The notes: generated by a model not told the origin, from the sequence alone. 64,000 bases of DNA from Prevotellaceae bacterium UBA1391 (GCA_002305265.1 DBQP01000010.1:99933-163932), one strand, 5' to 3'; shown: positions 42,484 through 52,760, counted from the stretch's first letter. Numbers and translations: made by a program.

Positions 42484-44547
42484 ATGGGCGACAAGATTCT
42501 CGAAAACCGGAAATACGTCATCGGCGGCATTGCCCTGTGCATCGTCGTCGCCTATATCATACGTCTGCTCTTTCTCCAGATGCTCTCGAGCGACTACAAG
42601 GTCAGCGCCGAGAACAACGCCCTCCACAAGAAAATCATCTTTCCCGCCCGCGGCGCCATCTACGACCGCAACGGCGAGCTCCTCGTCTACAACCAGTCGG
42701 CCTACGACCTCATGGTCGTGCCGCGCGAGGCAGAAGACGTCGACGTCGAGGCCCTCTGCCACACGCTCGGCATCGACCGCGAAGAATATGAGCGCCGGAT
42801 GGAGAGTCTCAGTGACCTCAACCGCAACCCCGGCTACTCGCCCAACACGCAGCAGCTGTTCATGTCGCAGATTCCCGCCACCGAGTTTTCCGTCCTCCAG
42901 GAGAAACTTTTCCGCTTCCCCGGCTTCTACGTGCGCAACCGCGCCATCCGGCAGTACACCCAGCCCCACCTCGCCCACGTCATCGGCTACGTAGGCGAGA
43001 CCTCCCAGCGCGACATCGAGCGCGACGACTACTATCAGCCCGGCGACTACATCGGACAGGCCGGCGTCGAGCGCTCCTACGAGCCCCTGCTGCGCGGCCA
43101 CAAAGGCGTGGAAGTGCAGCTGCGCGACTCACGCGGAAAAATCCAAGGACGCTACAAGAACGGCGCCGAAGACCGACGCCCGCAGGCCGGCCACAACCTC
43201 AATCTCTCCATCGACATCAAGCTTCAGGCCCTCGGCGAGCGCCTCATGGAAGGCAAGCTCGGCGCCATCGTCGCCATTGAGCCCAGCACTGGCGAAATCC
43301 TCTGCATGGTGTCCTCACCCACCTACGACCCCCGTCTGCTCGTCGGCAAAGACCGCGGCAACATGCTGATGGAGATGGGCAGCCATCCGCTCAAGCCCAT
43401 GCTCAACCGCGCCATACAGGGCGTCTATCCCCCCGGCTCCACCTTCAAGCCCTCGCAGGGGCTCACCTTCCTCCAGGAAGGCATCATCACGGAGACCACC
43501 CCCTACCCCTGCGCCCACGGTTTCCGCTTCGGTCGCTTCAAGGTCGGATGCCACAGCCACGGTTCCCCCATCCCCCTCGTACCCTCCATCGCCACCTCCT
43601 GCAACTCCTTCTTCTGCTGGGGACTCTACCACATGCTCTCCAACCGGCAGAAGTACCCCACCATCGACGCTGCCCTCACCACGTGGAAAGACTACATGGT
43701 GTCGATGGGCTTCGGCTACAAACTCGGCGTCGACCTCCCCGGCGAGATGCGCGGACTCATCCCCAACGCGCCCTTCTACAACAAGGCGCTCGGCAAGTGG
43801 AATCCCCTCTCCATCATCTCCATCTCCATCGGTCAAGGCGAAGTGCTCCTCACCCCGCTGCAGATTGCCAACCTCAGCGCCACCATCGCCAACCGCGGCT
43901 ACTACATCACGCCACACGTCGTCCGCAAGGTCGAAGGCGGATCCCTGCCCGACAGCCTCACCCGCCGCCACTACACCAACGTCGAGCGCAAATACTACGA
44001 GGTCATCGTCGAGGGCATGCGCAGGGCCGTCACCGGCGGCACCTGCCACTCGGCCAACAACCCCTGGTACGAAGTGTGCGGCAAGACCGGAACCGCCCAG
44101 AATCCGCACGGACAAGACCACTCCGCCTTCATGGGATTCGCCCCGCGCGAGAATCCCAAAATCGCCATCTGCGTCTACGTCGAGAACGGGCGCTGGGGCG
44201 CCACCTACGGCGTGCCCATCGGCGCCCTGATGATGGAACAGTACATCAACGGCAAACTCTCGCCCGCCAGCGAAGCCAAAGCCAAGATCTTCCAAAACCG
44301 CCACATCTCCTACCAGACGCTCATCGAGCGCGAAATCCGGCGTCAAGGTTCCGCCGCCAGCAGCGGCCGCAACACCGACGTCTCCAAATACCTCAAGCCC
44401 GCCGCACAGCCCGCCGCACAGCCCACCACGCCTCAGGGCGCCAATCCCACCGCAGCGCCGCCCCCCACGCAGCCCGCCGCTGTGCCCGCCGAGACCGCCC
44501 GCCCCGCCGCCGACCCTGCCGGCCCGCCACCCACCGCCGCGCCATAG
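42484..44547 (+). CDS. mrdA: Penicillin-binding protein 2 (elongasome transpeptidase)
   Basis: A 687-residue class B PBP. A membrane anchor (about 12-32) precedes the pedestal domain and the transpeptidase, whose active site is Ser 319 and Lys 322 in PGSTFKP, the SxN motif in ATSCNS and KTG at 534-536 in VCGKTGTAQNPHG. It cross-links peptidoglycan during elongation with RodA, the next gene. The last 60 residues are a low-complexity Ala/Pro/Thr tail absent from typical PBP2. It begins 20 bases after mreD. Confidence 0.94.
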   Translation: MGDKILENRKYVIGGIALCIVVAYIIRLLFLQMLSSDYKVSAENNALHKKIIFPARGAIYDRNGELLVYNQSAYDLMVVPREAEDVDVEALCHTLGIDREEYERRMESLSDLNRNPGYSPNTQQLFMSQIPATEFSVLQEKLFRFPGFYVRNRAIRQYTQPHLAHVIGYVGETSQRDIERDDYYQPGDYIGQAGVERSYEPLLRGHKGVEVQLRDSRGKIQGRYKNGAEDRRPQAGHNLNLSIDIKLQALGERLMEGKLGAIVAIEPSTGEILCMVSSPTYDPRLLVGKDRGNMLMEMGSHPLKPMLNRAIQGVYPPGSTFKPSQGLTFLQEGIITETTPYPCAHGFRFGRFKVGCHSHGSPIPLVPSIATSCNSFFCWGLYHMLSNRQKYPTIDAALTTWKDYMVSMGFGYKLGVDLPGEMRGLIPNAPFYNKALGKWNPLSIISISIGQGEVLLTPLQIANLSATIANRGYYITPHVVRKVEGGSLPDSLTRRHYTNVERKYYEVIVEGMRRAVTGGTCHSANNPWYEVCGKTGTAQNPHGQDHSAFMGFAPRENPKIAICVYVENGRWGATYGVPIGALMMEQYINGKLSPASEAKAKIFQNRHISYQTLIEREIRRQGSAASSGRNTDVSKYLKPAAQPAAQPTTPQGANPTAAPPPTQPAAVPAETARPAADPAGPPPTAAP

Positions 44548-44598
44548 TCCGCCCCACCGTCCCACCCTCCCCACTGTCCATCAACCCTCCATAAGCAC

Positions 44599-46062
44599 GT
44601 GAACGCTCCCAACAACAAAGGCATCTTCCTCTCGCTCGACTGGTTCACCATCAGTCTCTACCTCATCATGCTCGTCTGGGGATGGTTCAGCGTGTGCGGC
44701 GCCACCTACGACTTCAACAATCCAGACATCTTCTCCTTCGCCACCAACAGCGGCAAGCAAATCGTCTGGATCGCCACCTCCCTCGTCCTCGGCTGCACCA
44801 TCCTCTTCATCGAGAAGCGCGTGTGGGACATGTCGGCCTATTTCATCTACGCCGCGCTCATGCTGCTGCTCGTCGCCACCATCTTCATCGCCCCCGACGC
44901 CAAAGGCTCCCGCTCGTGGATTCCCATCGGCGCAGGCATCAAGCTGCAGCCCGCCGAGTTCGCCAAATTCGCCGTAGCCCTTGCCATCGCAAAATACATG
45001 GACGTCTACGGCTTCACCCTCAAGCGCACCAAGAACTTTGCCACCGTCGTCGCCCTCATCATCCTGCCCATGCTGCTCATCATCGCCCAGCGCGAGACAG
45101 GATCCGCCCTCGTCTACTTCAGCTTCTTCCTCATGCTCTACCGCGAGGGCATGACCGGCTCCCTACTCTTCACCGCCTTCGCCTCCGTTGCCTACTTCGT
45201 CATCGGCGTCCGATATGCCGACGACTACATCGCCCACATGCCCGTGAGCATCGGCGAATGCGCCGTCCTCATCCTCGCACAGCTCTTCACCACCGCCATG
45301 ACGTGGGTCTTCTGCCGCAATCGCCAGGCCCTCCACATCATGCTCTACACCGGCCTCTCCGCCACCGTCCTAGCCTTCCTCTTCTCCGCCTTCGTCATCC
45401 CCTTCGACGTCTGCATCGTCCTGCTCATCGTCAATGTCCTACAGCTGGCCTACCTCCTCGGCCTCGCCATCTACCACCGCCTCGCGCGCTACTTCCTCAT
45501 CGCCGGCTTCGCCCTCCTCTCCAGCGGCATCTACTACGTGGCCGACTGGGCCCTCGAACACCTCGACGACCACCAGCGCGTACGCATCGAAGTACTGCTC
45601 GGCAAGAAAGAAGACCTGCGCGGAGCCGGCTACAACGTCAACCAAGCCAAGATCGCCATCGGCTCAAGCGGATTCTGGGGAAAAGGCTTCCTCAACGGCA
45701 CCCAGACGAAGCTCCGCTACGTGCCCGAGCAGCACACCGACTTCATCTTCTGCACCGTCGGCGAGGAAGAAGGATTCGTCGGCGCCGCCAGCGTGCTCAT
45801 CATCTACCTCATCTTCATCTGGCGCCTCATCATCCTCGCCGAACGCCAGCCCGACACCCTGGGCCGCGTCTACGGCTACAGCGTCTGCTGCATCTTCCTC
45901 TTCCACCTCTTCATCAACGTCGGCATGGTCCTCGGCCTCACCCCCGTCATCGGCATCCCCCTCCCCTTCTTCTCCTACGGCGGATCCTCCGTGTGGGGAT
46001 TCACCATCCTCCTCTTCATCTTCCTCCGCATGGACTCCGAGCGCAACCTCAAGCAGAAGTAG
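44599..46062 (+). CDS. rodA: Rod shape-determining glycosyltransferase RodA (SEDS)
   Basis: A 487-residue SEDS-family polymerase, partner of PBP2, that makes glycan strands. Family motifs: GSRSWIPIGAGIKLQPAEFAK, RETGSALVYF, EQHTDFIFCTVGEEEGFVG and PVIGIPLPFFSYGGSS. It is longer than usual owing to an extra hydrophobic stretch in the middle (about 190-310), a variation seen in Bacteroidota. The start is a GTG at 44599; no closer ATG gives the first helix. Confidence 0.93.
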   Translation: MNAPNNKGIFLSLDWFTISLYLIMLVWGWFSVCGATYDFNNPDIFSFATNSGKQIVWIATSLVLGCTILFIEKRVWDMSAYFIYAALMLLLVATIFIAPDAKGSRSWIPIGAGIKLQPAEFAKFAVALAIAKYMDVYGFTLKRTKNFATVVALIILPMLLIIAQRETGSALVYFSFFLMLYREGMTGSLLFTAFASVAYFVIGVRYADDYIAHMPVSIGECAVLILAQLFTTAMTWVFCRNRQALHIMLYTGLSATVLAFLFSAFVIPFDVCIVLLIVNVLQLAYLLGLAIYHRLARYFLIAGFALLSSGIYYVADWALEHLDDHQRVRIEVLLGKKEDLRGAGYNVNQAKIAIGSSGFWGKGFLNGTQTKLRYVPEQHTDFIFCTVGEEEGFVGAASVLIIYLIFIWRLIILAERQPDTLGRVYGYSVCCIFLFHLFINVGMVLGLTPVIGIPLPFFSYGGSSVWGFTILLFIFLRMDSERNLKQK

Positions 46063-46120
46063 CGCCGACACCCTCCCTGCGCACCAACCTTCCCACACCG
46101 CTGCACCCACCCACCGACAC

Positions 46121-46208
46121 GAAGGAAACTTCCCTCCCACACGAAGGCCTTCCCGACACCACACGAAGGCCTTCTCAGCGCATCACGAAGGCCTTCCCGC
46201 CACAATCT
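46121..46208. repeat. 22-bp array of the palindrome GAAGGCCTTC, four units
   Basis: Units start at 46121 (decayed, GAAGGAAACT), 46143, 46165 and 46187, each 22 bases apart. It lies between rodA and the C10 protease, both on +. Confidence 0.9.
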
Positions 46209-46290
46209 CTTCATCACGAACAGCAACCCTACAACCGCAGCCGACGTAAAGAAGGCGCGGCCGAAACCCGCACTTCGCGAAAAAATCACT

Positions 46291-46298
46291 AACTTTGC
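46291..46298 (+). promoter_or_regulatory. -7 promoter element before the C10 protease
   Basis: TAACTTTG fits TAnnTTTG, about 70 bases before the ATG at 46367. It excludes the earlier in-frame TTG at 46295, which lies inside the element. Confidence 0.72.
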
Positions 46299-46366
46299 GC
46301 GAACAAACCATGCGCAGACAAGACTGTCCCCCCACTGCCAATCATCACTTCTACCATACTACACAC

Positions 46367-49300
46367 ATGAACATCCTGCGACACATCCTCACCGGCACGT
46401 TGCTCGCCACAGCCCTCAACGCCGCCGCCGACCCCATCACCGCCGCCCAAGCCCGCAGACTGGCCCAGCAGCTCATGCCGGCCGCCAGCGCCCCCACGCT
46501 CGTCAAGCAAGCCACACGCACGCCCGCCAAGGCCCGACGCCTCCAGGCCGCCGTGGCCCAGACGGCCCCCTACTACATCTTCTCCCGCGGACAGGGACAA
46601 GGATTCGTCATCGTCAGCGGCGACGACTGCCTACCCTCCATCCTCGGATACACCGAAAGCGGCGACTTCGACGAAGCCCTCCTGCCGCCCCACCTGCTCG
46701 GCTGGCTCGACCACTACGCCGCCCGCATCGAAGACGCGCAAGCCCTCGCACAGAACATCAGCATCCACAGCCCGAGCCGCGCGCCCGAAACCCGCTACGT
46801 GCCCGCACTCGCCGCCACGCCGCGACAGGACGTCACCCCCATCGTGCAGACCCACTGGCACCAGTCGTCGCCCTACAACGACGTCTGCCCCCTCGTCAAG
46901 AACTCCACCGAGCGCTCCCTCACAGGATGCGTAGCCACAGCCGGAGCACAAGTAGCCTACTTCTTCCACAAAGACATGCCCGACGTCACACCCGCCGCCA
47001 CGCCCACCTACAGCTACGGCGACGCACCCGTCACGTCCAGCCTGCCCGCCGGCACACCCATGAAGTACGACCTCATGCTCAACAGCTACAGCGGCAGCGA
47101 GCCCGCCGAATACCGCGCCGCCGTGGCCAACTACATGTACGTCATGGGCACAGGCACCTGGCTCACCTACGGCGGCAGCGCCGCAGGCGGCACATCAGGC
47201 TACATCGAAAACCTCGTCAGCACCTTCAGCACCTACTTCAACCTCACCTCCTCCACCACCTACAAGTCGGGCGTCAGCTCGCAGACCACCTGGGAAGACA
47301 TGATCTACCGCGACCTCGCCGCCGGCTGTCCCGTCGTCTACTCCGGCTACAAGGCCAGCGAGAACTCCGGACACGCCGTCCTCGTCGACGGCTATCGCGC
47401 AGCCGACAACCTCTGGCACTTCAACTTCGGCTGGGGCGGGCAAGGCGACGGATGGTACACCGTCAACGACCAGACCAGCATGAACGGCTTCAACGAATAC
47501 CAGAACATCACCTACAACGTCCGCCCGAGAAAGCCCAACCTCAAGGCCAGCGCCTCCTTCCCCGAAGGCATCTACCGCAACCACACCACGCCCGTCAGCC
47601 TCAACGTCAGCAACAACGGCACCCTCGACTACTCCGGCTTCTACGTCTTCCTCTCCTCCACGCAGACCAAGCCCACCAATCTCTCCGACGCCAAGAGCAG
47701 CAACACCTCCACCGTCGTGCCAAACGACGGCACCGCCACGCTGGTCGACCTTGAATTCCGCCCCGTGACGGCCACCCGCCAATACCTATACATCACCGAC
47801 AAGAACCTGAACGTCCTCTCCTTCACCGAGATCACGCCTCAGAACCTCGTCAACGACCTCGAGTTCCGCAGCCTCGACGTGCTCGGCAGCAGTCTCACGC
47901 AGCAGCACGCCGGCGCCGACTACAACGTCGTCTACGGCAACAAGACCACCATCCTGGCCACACTCTTCAACCACACCGCGTCGAAATACCAGGACAATCC
48001 CCGCCTCGACGTCTACGAAAGCGACAACGGCGGCCTCGACTTCCATCTGTTCGACACCAAGCGCGCCGTCTCGGCCACGATTCCGGCCTCCGGCGAAGGC
48101 ACCATATCCTTCTCGCTCAGCGCCACCAGCACCAAACCGCTCGTGCCCGGCAACCTCTACTACGCAGCCCTCCGCCGCCAGCTCACCACCTCCTCAGAGA
48201 CCAGCGTGCGCTATCCCGACAACGTGGCCGACACCGTCGTGCGCTTCGTCTTCGCCACAGCCGAGGAGGATCTAAGCGCCACGCTCGACGGGCGCGTGCT
48301 CACCTTTGCTGGCACGTGGAACGCAACGACCTACGCCGACCTCGTGAAGACAGCCGCATTTGCCGCCGCCACGACCTTCGACCTGCGCCAGGTGAAGCAT
48401 CTCGGCCTCATCCCCGCCACGGAGACGGCGCAGAAAAACCGGCTCTACTTCGTGGCTGAGGATGCACCCGTGAGCGGCACCAACATCATCCGTGGCCATG
48501 CGGCCGAGCGCCTCGAGCTCACCGTCGGCTACGACTACGCCCCGCTCCATGCCTTCACGGCACGGGAGGCGAGCCTCGACCTCAACATCGCCGCCAACGA
48601 GTGGCAGCTCATCACGGCTCCCTTCAGCGTCCGGCTCGGTGCGGGCGTAGTGGCAAAGGCCATCACCAGCCACACGAGCACAGGCATCAGCAACAAGACG
48701 GAACTTGTGGACTCGCTCATCGGGGGCCGCACCTATCTCGTCATGACGGTTTCAGACGCCCGCCGCGTCGTCAGCGGCACCCACGTGAGCGCCGCCGACG
48801 CCCTCGCCGAGAATCCCGACACGGCTGTCCACGGCCTGTTTGTGGCTGCCACAGCCCCTGCCGGAGCGCTCCACCTCGACCACGAGTCCACCCAAAACTT
48901 CCAGCCTTCGGCCAGCGAGACCGCCGTCGAGGCCCTGCGTGGCTATCTCTACGCCAGCGACCTGAGAAGCAAGTTCCGCGCCAACTCGCAGATCATCGTC
49001 GATCCCGCCTACCAGAAGCTCGGCCAGGCCATCGAGACGGCGCAGCAACTGCTGGAGGGGTCGGCGGATATCCTCCGCGAGTCCGTGTTGCAGGCGCTCG
49101 CCGACTCTATCGCGCGCTGTGAGCAGATATTCTCCGAGCGCCCCTACACGTCGTCGACCGACATCATGCCGCTGACGCGGTCGCTCACTGACTTCGTCGA
49201 ATCCTGCCGCACACAGTACCGCGACGGTATCGACATGCCCATCGACATGAGCGGACTCATCGTCAATCCGTCGTTCGAACGCTCGGCCACGTCCACCACA

Positions 49301-49948
49301 ACAGGCTCCACCTATGGCTGGACCGCCGAAGGCGCGGGAGCCGGCGCGCGCAACCAGACGCTGTATGCCTACAGAGGCGTCGGAGCCGACGGCACATTCC
49401 TCCTCTACAGCTACACGTCGGCCACGACCGACGCGCCCGGCATCTCGCAGACCATAGCCGAAATCAGTCCCGGTCTCTACCGCCTCAGCGCCATGGTGGG
49501 CTCCACGGAGGGCAACAGCATCACGCTCTTTGCCAACGACTGCGACACCGCCGTCGCAGCACATCCGTTCGGCGAGTTCTACCTCACGCCGGCCACGCTC
49601 GACAGCATTGTCGTGCGCACGGGCGAAACATTGACGATCGGCATCCGCAGCGGCCAGTGGTACAAGGCCGACGACTTCCGCCTCGTCCGACTCCGCTCGC
49701 TCACACCGGAGGAGGATCCCGTCGGTATCAGCGACGTCGGCGCACAGCGCATCCCCTCCCTCCGCGTGCAGCCCACGGCCACGGGCCTGATGCTCACCAC
49801 CGACAAGGCTGGCATCGTCGAAGTGTTCACGCTCGGCGGCACCACCGCCGCACGCGTCCGCACCAGCGGAACCACGGAGGTACAGCTGCCCGCAGGCATC
49901 TACATCGTCCGCTTCGGGGCTGCCACAGCCAAAGTACTCGTGCGCTGA
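46367..49948 (+). CDS. Large secreted C10 (streptopain-like) cysteine protease with T9SS-type tail
   Basis: A 1193-residue exported protease. Signal peptide about 1-20; a Spi-type prodomain (22-130; YYIFSRGQGQGFVIVSGDD); C10 catalytic domain (about 150-390) with nucleophile Cys 188 in LTGCVATAGAQV, His 336 in NSGHAVLVDGY and FNFGWGGQGDGWY. Several beta-sandwich domains follow (Ig-like from 395), then a helical segment near 880-950, a carbohydrate-binding-like domain (about 955-1110; NPSFERS) and a C-terminal T9SS-type sorting domain (about 1120-1193; VEVFTLGG, LPAGIYIVRFG). Relatives include Bacteroides fragipains and interpain A, which cut host proteins. A double hairpin terminator follows. 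Confidence 0.88.
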   Translation: MNILRHILTGTLLATALNAAADPITAAQARRLAQQLMPAASAPTLVKQATRTPAKARRLQAAVAQTAPYYIFSRGQGQGFVIVSGDDCLPSILGYTESGDFDEALLPPHLLGWLDHYAARIEDAQALAQNISIHSPSRAPETRYVPALAATPRQDVTPIVQTHWHQSSPYNDVCPLVKNSTERSLTGCVATAGAQVAYFFHKDMPDVTPAATPTYSYGDAPVTSSLPAGTPMKYDLMLNSYSGSEPAEYRAAVANYMYVMGTGTWLTYGGSAAGGTSGYIENLVSTFSTYFNLTSSTTYKSGVSSQTTWEDMIYRDLAAGCPVVYSGYKASENSGHAVLVDGYRAADNLWHFNFGWGGQGDGWYTVNDQTSMNGFNEYQNITYNVRPRKPNLKASASFPEGIYRNHTTPVSLNVSNNGTLDYSGFYVFLSSTQTKPTNLSDAKSSNTSTVVPNDGTATLVDLEFRPVTATRQYLYITDKNLNVLSFTEITPQNLVNDLEFRSLDVLGSSLTQQHAGADYNVVYGNKTTILATLFNHTASKYQDNPRLDVYESDNGGLDFHLFDTKRAVSATIPASGEGTISFSLSATSTKPLVPGNLYYAALRRQLTTSSETSVRYPDNVADTVVRFVFATAEEDLSATLDGRVLTFAGTWNATTYADLVKTAAFAAATTFDLRQVKHLGLIPATETAQKNRLYFVAEDAPVSGTNIIRGHAAERLELTVGYDYAPLHAFTAREASLDLNIAANEWQLITAPFSVRLGAGVVAKAITSHTSTGISNKTELVDSLIGGRTYLVMTVSDARRVVSGTHVSAADALAENPDTAVHGLFVAATAPAGALHLDHESTQNFQPSASETAVEALRGYLYASDLRSKFRANSQIIVDPAYQKLGQAIETAQQLLEGSADILRESVLQALADSIARCEQIFSERPYTSSTDIMPLTRSLTDFVESCRTQYRDGIDMPIDMSGLIVNPSFERSATSTTTGSTYGWTAEGAGAGARNQTLYAYRGVGADGTFLLYSYTSATTDAPGISQTIAEISPGLYRLSAMVGSTEGNSITLFANDCDTAVAAHPFGEFYLTPATLDSIVVRTGETLTIGIRSGQWYKADDFRLVRLRSLTPEEDPVGISDVGAQRIPSLRVQPTATGLMLTTDKAGIVEVFTLGGTTAARVRTSGTTEVQLPAGIYIVRFGAATAKVLVR

Positions 49949-50001
49949 GCCGCCTGCGCAGAGAGCACCGCACTACTGCAGCAGCGACACCAACAAAAAA
50001 G

Positions 50002-50085
50002 CGGTGCACCGACGTAAAAAAATCGGTGCACCGAAAATCAAAAACCGGAACTCCGCCAATGAGAAAGCGGAGTTCCGGTTTTTTT
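50002..50085 (+). terminator. Two hairpins ending the C10 protease transcript
   Basis: First hairpin: CGGTGCACCGA at 50002 pairs with TCGGTGCACCG ending at 50033. Second: AACCGGAACTCCGC at 50043 pairs with GCGGAGTTCCGGTT ending at 50080, followed by TTTTT. Together they can end both the protease (+) and the convergent PLP gene (-). Confidence 0.9.
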
Positions 50086-50103
50086 GTGGTGTTGCAAGGC
50101 CCG

Positions 50104-51285
50104 TTACAACTGTGCGACAGCAGCGGCCAACTGATCCATCGCCTGCTGCACGAGGGCGCGCGGACAACCCACGTTGAACCGCATGTGTCCTTCGCCGCCA
50201 GGGCCGAACATCTCGCCGTCGTTGAGCGCCAGATGCGCCTTGTCGATGAAGAGGTCGAGCAGCGCGGCATGCGAAAGTCCGAGTCCACGGCAGTCGAGCC
50301 ATACGAGGAAGGAGGCCTCGGGCACGACGGCACGCACGCCGGGGATGTGGTCGCGGCAATAATCGGCGACAAAGCGGGCGTTGTCGGCCACATACGCCAG
50401 CATCTCCTGCCGCCAGCGCTCGCCCTCGCGATAGGCGGCCATGGTGGCGATGGGAGCGAAAATCGGCGCGTCGTTCAGTTCGTTGGCTTCCAGCCAGCTG
50501 TAGAAAGGACGGCGGAGCGCAGGGTTGGGCACGATGGAATAGCTCGACACGATGCCCGCGATGTTGAACGTTTTAGACGGTGCCTGGAAGGTGATGCTGA
50601 TGTCGGCCGCATGCGCCGACACCGAGGCAAAGGGCACATGGCGATGCCCCTCATGCACGAGGTCGCAGTGGATCTCGTCCGAAATGACGAGGATGCCGCG
50701 CTCGTAGCAGAATTCTGCCAGCCGAACGAGCGTCTCGCGGCTCCACACGACGCCGCCCGGATTGTGCGGATTGCAGAGGATGAACAGTTTGCAATGCTCG
50801 TCGTAGCAACGCGCGAGTTCGTCAAAGTCCATGTCGTAGAGCCCGTCGGGACGTTCGATGAGATGATTCCAGACGATCTCGCGCCCGTTCTTCTCCGGCG
50901 TGATGCGGAAGGGATGATAGACCGGCGCCTGAATGATTACTTTGTCGCCGGGCTTCGTGAAGACATTGACGACGAATCCGATGCCCTTGACGATGCCGGG
51001 AATGTAGGTCAGCCACTCCTGTCGGAGCTTCCACTGATGGTGCGTCTCAACCCACTGGATGATGATGGGCCAGAAGTCGGCAGGCATGACGGTATAGCCG
51101 AAGATGGGATGCTCGAGCCGCGATTTGAGCGCCTCGGTGATGGCGGGGCACACGGCAAAGCCCATGTCGGCGACCCACATGGGGAGCAAATCGGTGCGTC
51201 CCCAGCGCGGGGCCAGCGCCTCGTGCATCAAGTCATTGCTGCCAGCGCGGCTGATGAGCGTATCGAAATCAAAATTTGCAGCCAT
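50104..51285 (-). CDS. PatB/MalY-family cysteine-S-conjugate (cystathionine) beta-lyase
   Basis: A 393-residue PLP enzyme of aminotransferase fold type I. Marks: LLPMWVADMGFAVCPAI near residue 33, LCNPHNPGGVVW, VISDEIHCDLVHEG (PLP-binding Asp) and the Schiff-base Lys in APSKTFNIAG. Members split cystathionine or cysteine conjugates into a thiol, pyruvate and ammonia. The neighbour upstream on the same strand is another sulphur amino-acid PLP enzyme, which supports a joint role in methionine or cysteine turnover. Confidence 0.88.
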   Translation of the reverse strand: MAANFDFDTLISRAGSNDLMHEALAPRWGRTDLLPMWVADMGFAVCPAITEALKSRLEHPIFGYTVMPADFWPIIIQWVETHHQWKLRQEWLTYIPGIVKGIGFVVNVFTKPGDKVIIQAPVYHPFRITPEKNGREIVWNHLIERPDGLYDMDFDELARCYDEHCKLFILCNPHNPGGVVWSRETLVRLAEFCYERGILVISDEIHCDLVHEGHRHVPFASVSAHAADISITFQAPSKTFNIAGIVSSYSIVPNPALRRPFYSWLEANELNDAPIFAPIATMAAYREGERWRQEMLAYVADNARFVADYCRDHIPGVRAVVPEASFLVWLDCRGLGLSHAALLDLFIDKAHLALNDGEMFGPGGEGHMRFNVGCPRALVQQAMDQLAAAVAQL

Positions 51286-51399
51286 AGAAAGTGTATTTCA
51301 GTCGTAGGGAAAGATCGGAAAGGACAAAGGAGTGGGACAGCACGGACGCAGCCTGGAGGCGGAGAGACTTCACTTTGACAGAAAATCATGGGGCACGCC

Positions 51400-51553
51400 G
51401 AGTGCTTGTCGAGGGCAAGCTGAGTGCTTGTCGAGGGCAATCTGAGTGCTTGGGGATAGCAAGCCGAGTGCTTGTAGAGGGCAAGTTGAATGCTTGGGGA
51501 GGCTAATCCGAATGCAGCCAGATGCTAATCCGAGATAGCCTGACGCAAGTCCT
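51400..51553. repeat. 22-bp array (GAGTGCTTGTCGAGGGCAAG motif), six to seven units
   Basis: Units start at 51400, 51422, 51444, 51466, 51488, 51510 and 51532, exactly 22 bases apart; the first five share GAGTGCTTG or GAATGCTTG. The last two are decayed and run over the stop codon of the PLP gene that ends at 51525. Confidence 0.92.
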
Positions 51554-52700
51554 CGAACAAGTCGTCCACGCATTCGAGGCCGACGGAAAGTCGGATGGTC
51601 GTATCGGCCACGTGCATCTCGGCCCGCTGCGCTTCGGAGAAAAGCCCGAAAATCGTGCTGGCGGGATGGATGGCGAGCGTGCGGTTGTCGAACAGATTGG
51701 TGGCGCGATGGATGAGTTGCAGGCGATCGAGCGCGCGGAAACAGGCTTCCCGGCTCTCCAAGTCGATGGTGAGCATGGCGCCAAAAGACGCGCCATAAAG
51801 TTCGGAGGCGAGCGCATGGTAGGGATTGTCCGGCAATCCGACGTAGTTGACGCGCCGCACGGCTGGCAAGTCACGCAAGCGCCGCGCCAGTTCCAGTGCG
51901 CTCTGACTCTGCACGCCGTAGCGCGCGGCCAGCGTCTCGAGCCCAAGTTTCTGCATGTAGGCCACCTGCGGCGTCATATAAGCGCCGAAGTTGAAGAGCA
52001 TTTCGTTCTTCATCCGCGTGCCGAAACCTTCAACCGTGCCGTAGTCGATCACCAGCCCGCCCAAGGAGGTGGCGCCTCCGCTGAGATATTTCGTGCTGCT
52101 CACGACCTCGATGTCTACGCCCAGGTCGTGGGCAGAGAACTGCGTGAATGGAATAATCGTCGTGTCGGCCACGAGCGCGGCGCCCCGGGCGTGTGCGATG
52201 GCTGCGAGCTGACGCGGGTCGACCACCTCCAGCTGTGGATTGGTGATGATTTCGAAGAATACTGCGCAGGTGTTGTCGTCGACCAGCGAGCGCACCTCGT
52301 CCAGATGGGTGAGGTCGGCCAACCGCGTCTCGACGCCGAATCGGGCGAGCGAGTCGGTCAGCAGCGAGTAGGTATTGCCGAAGAGATGGCGCGAGGTGAC
52401 GATGTTCTTGCCGGCTCCGGCCAGCGCCAGCAGCGTATTGCTGATGGCCGCCATGCCTGCGTTGAGCGCAATGACGTTCTGCGCGCCGGAAAGCGCCTTG
52501 ACGGTTTCCTCGAAGTGTGTGACCGTGGGATTCTCAACGCGGGAGTAATCGGGTGCGTCGATGCGCTGACAGAAAGCGTCCGCCATCACGGCCGCGTTGT
52601 CGAATTCGAAGGCGACGGCGTTGTAGACGGGCATGGAAAGCGCGTCGTAAGCGTCGCGACGATGGAAGGGGGTGTGAATGGCTTGCGTCTGTTTCTTCAT
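51525..52700 (-). CDS. Cys/Met-metabolism PLP enzyme (O-acetylhomoserine sulfhydrylase or methionine gamma-lyase type)
   Basis: A 391-residue member of the cystathionine gamma-synthase family. Marks: YSRVENPTVTHFEETVKALSGA, NAGMAAISNTLLAL, FFEIITNPQLEV, ALVADTTIIPFT (PLP-binding Asp) and the Schiff-base Lys in VVSSTKYLSGG. The choice among homoserine sulfhydrylase, gamma-synthase and methionine gamma-lyase cannot be made safely by eye. Its last codons overlap the end of a 22-bp repeat array. A TAACTTTG promoter element lies 53 bases before the start. Confidence 0.85.
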   Translation of the reverse strand: MKKQTQAIHTPFHRRDAYDALSMPVYNAVAFEFDNAAVMADAFCQRIDAPDYSRVENPTVTHFEETVKALSGAQNVIALNAGMAAISNTLLALAGAGKNIVTSRHLFGNTYSLLTDSLARFGVETRLADLTHLDEVRSLVDDNTCAVFFEIITNPQLEVVDPRQLAAIAHARGAALVADTTIIPFTQFSAHDLGVDIEVVSSTKYLSGGATSLGGLVIDYGTVEGFGTRMKNEMLFNFGAYMTPQVAYMQKLGLETLAARYGVQSQSALELARRLRDLPAVRRVNYVGLPDNPYHALASELYGASFGAMLTIDLESREACFRALDRLQLIHRATNLFDNRTLAIHPASTIFGLFSEAQRAEMHVADTTIRLSVGLECVDDLFEDLRQAISD

Positions 52701-52752
52701 TGAGGATGCTGCAATTGAATTGTGAGAATGAATCTTGACTGGAATGCAGGTA

Positions 52753-52760
52753 CAAAGTTA
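52753..52760 (-). promoter_or_regulatory. -7 promoter element for the Cys/Met PLP gene
   Basis: TAACTTTG on the minus strand, 53 bases before the start codon at 52700. Confidence 0.72.
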
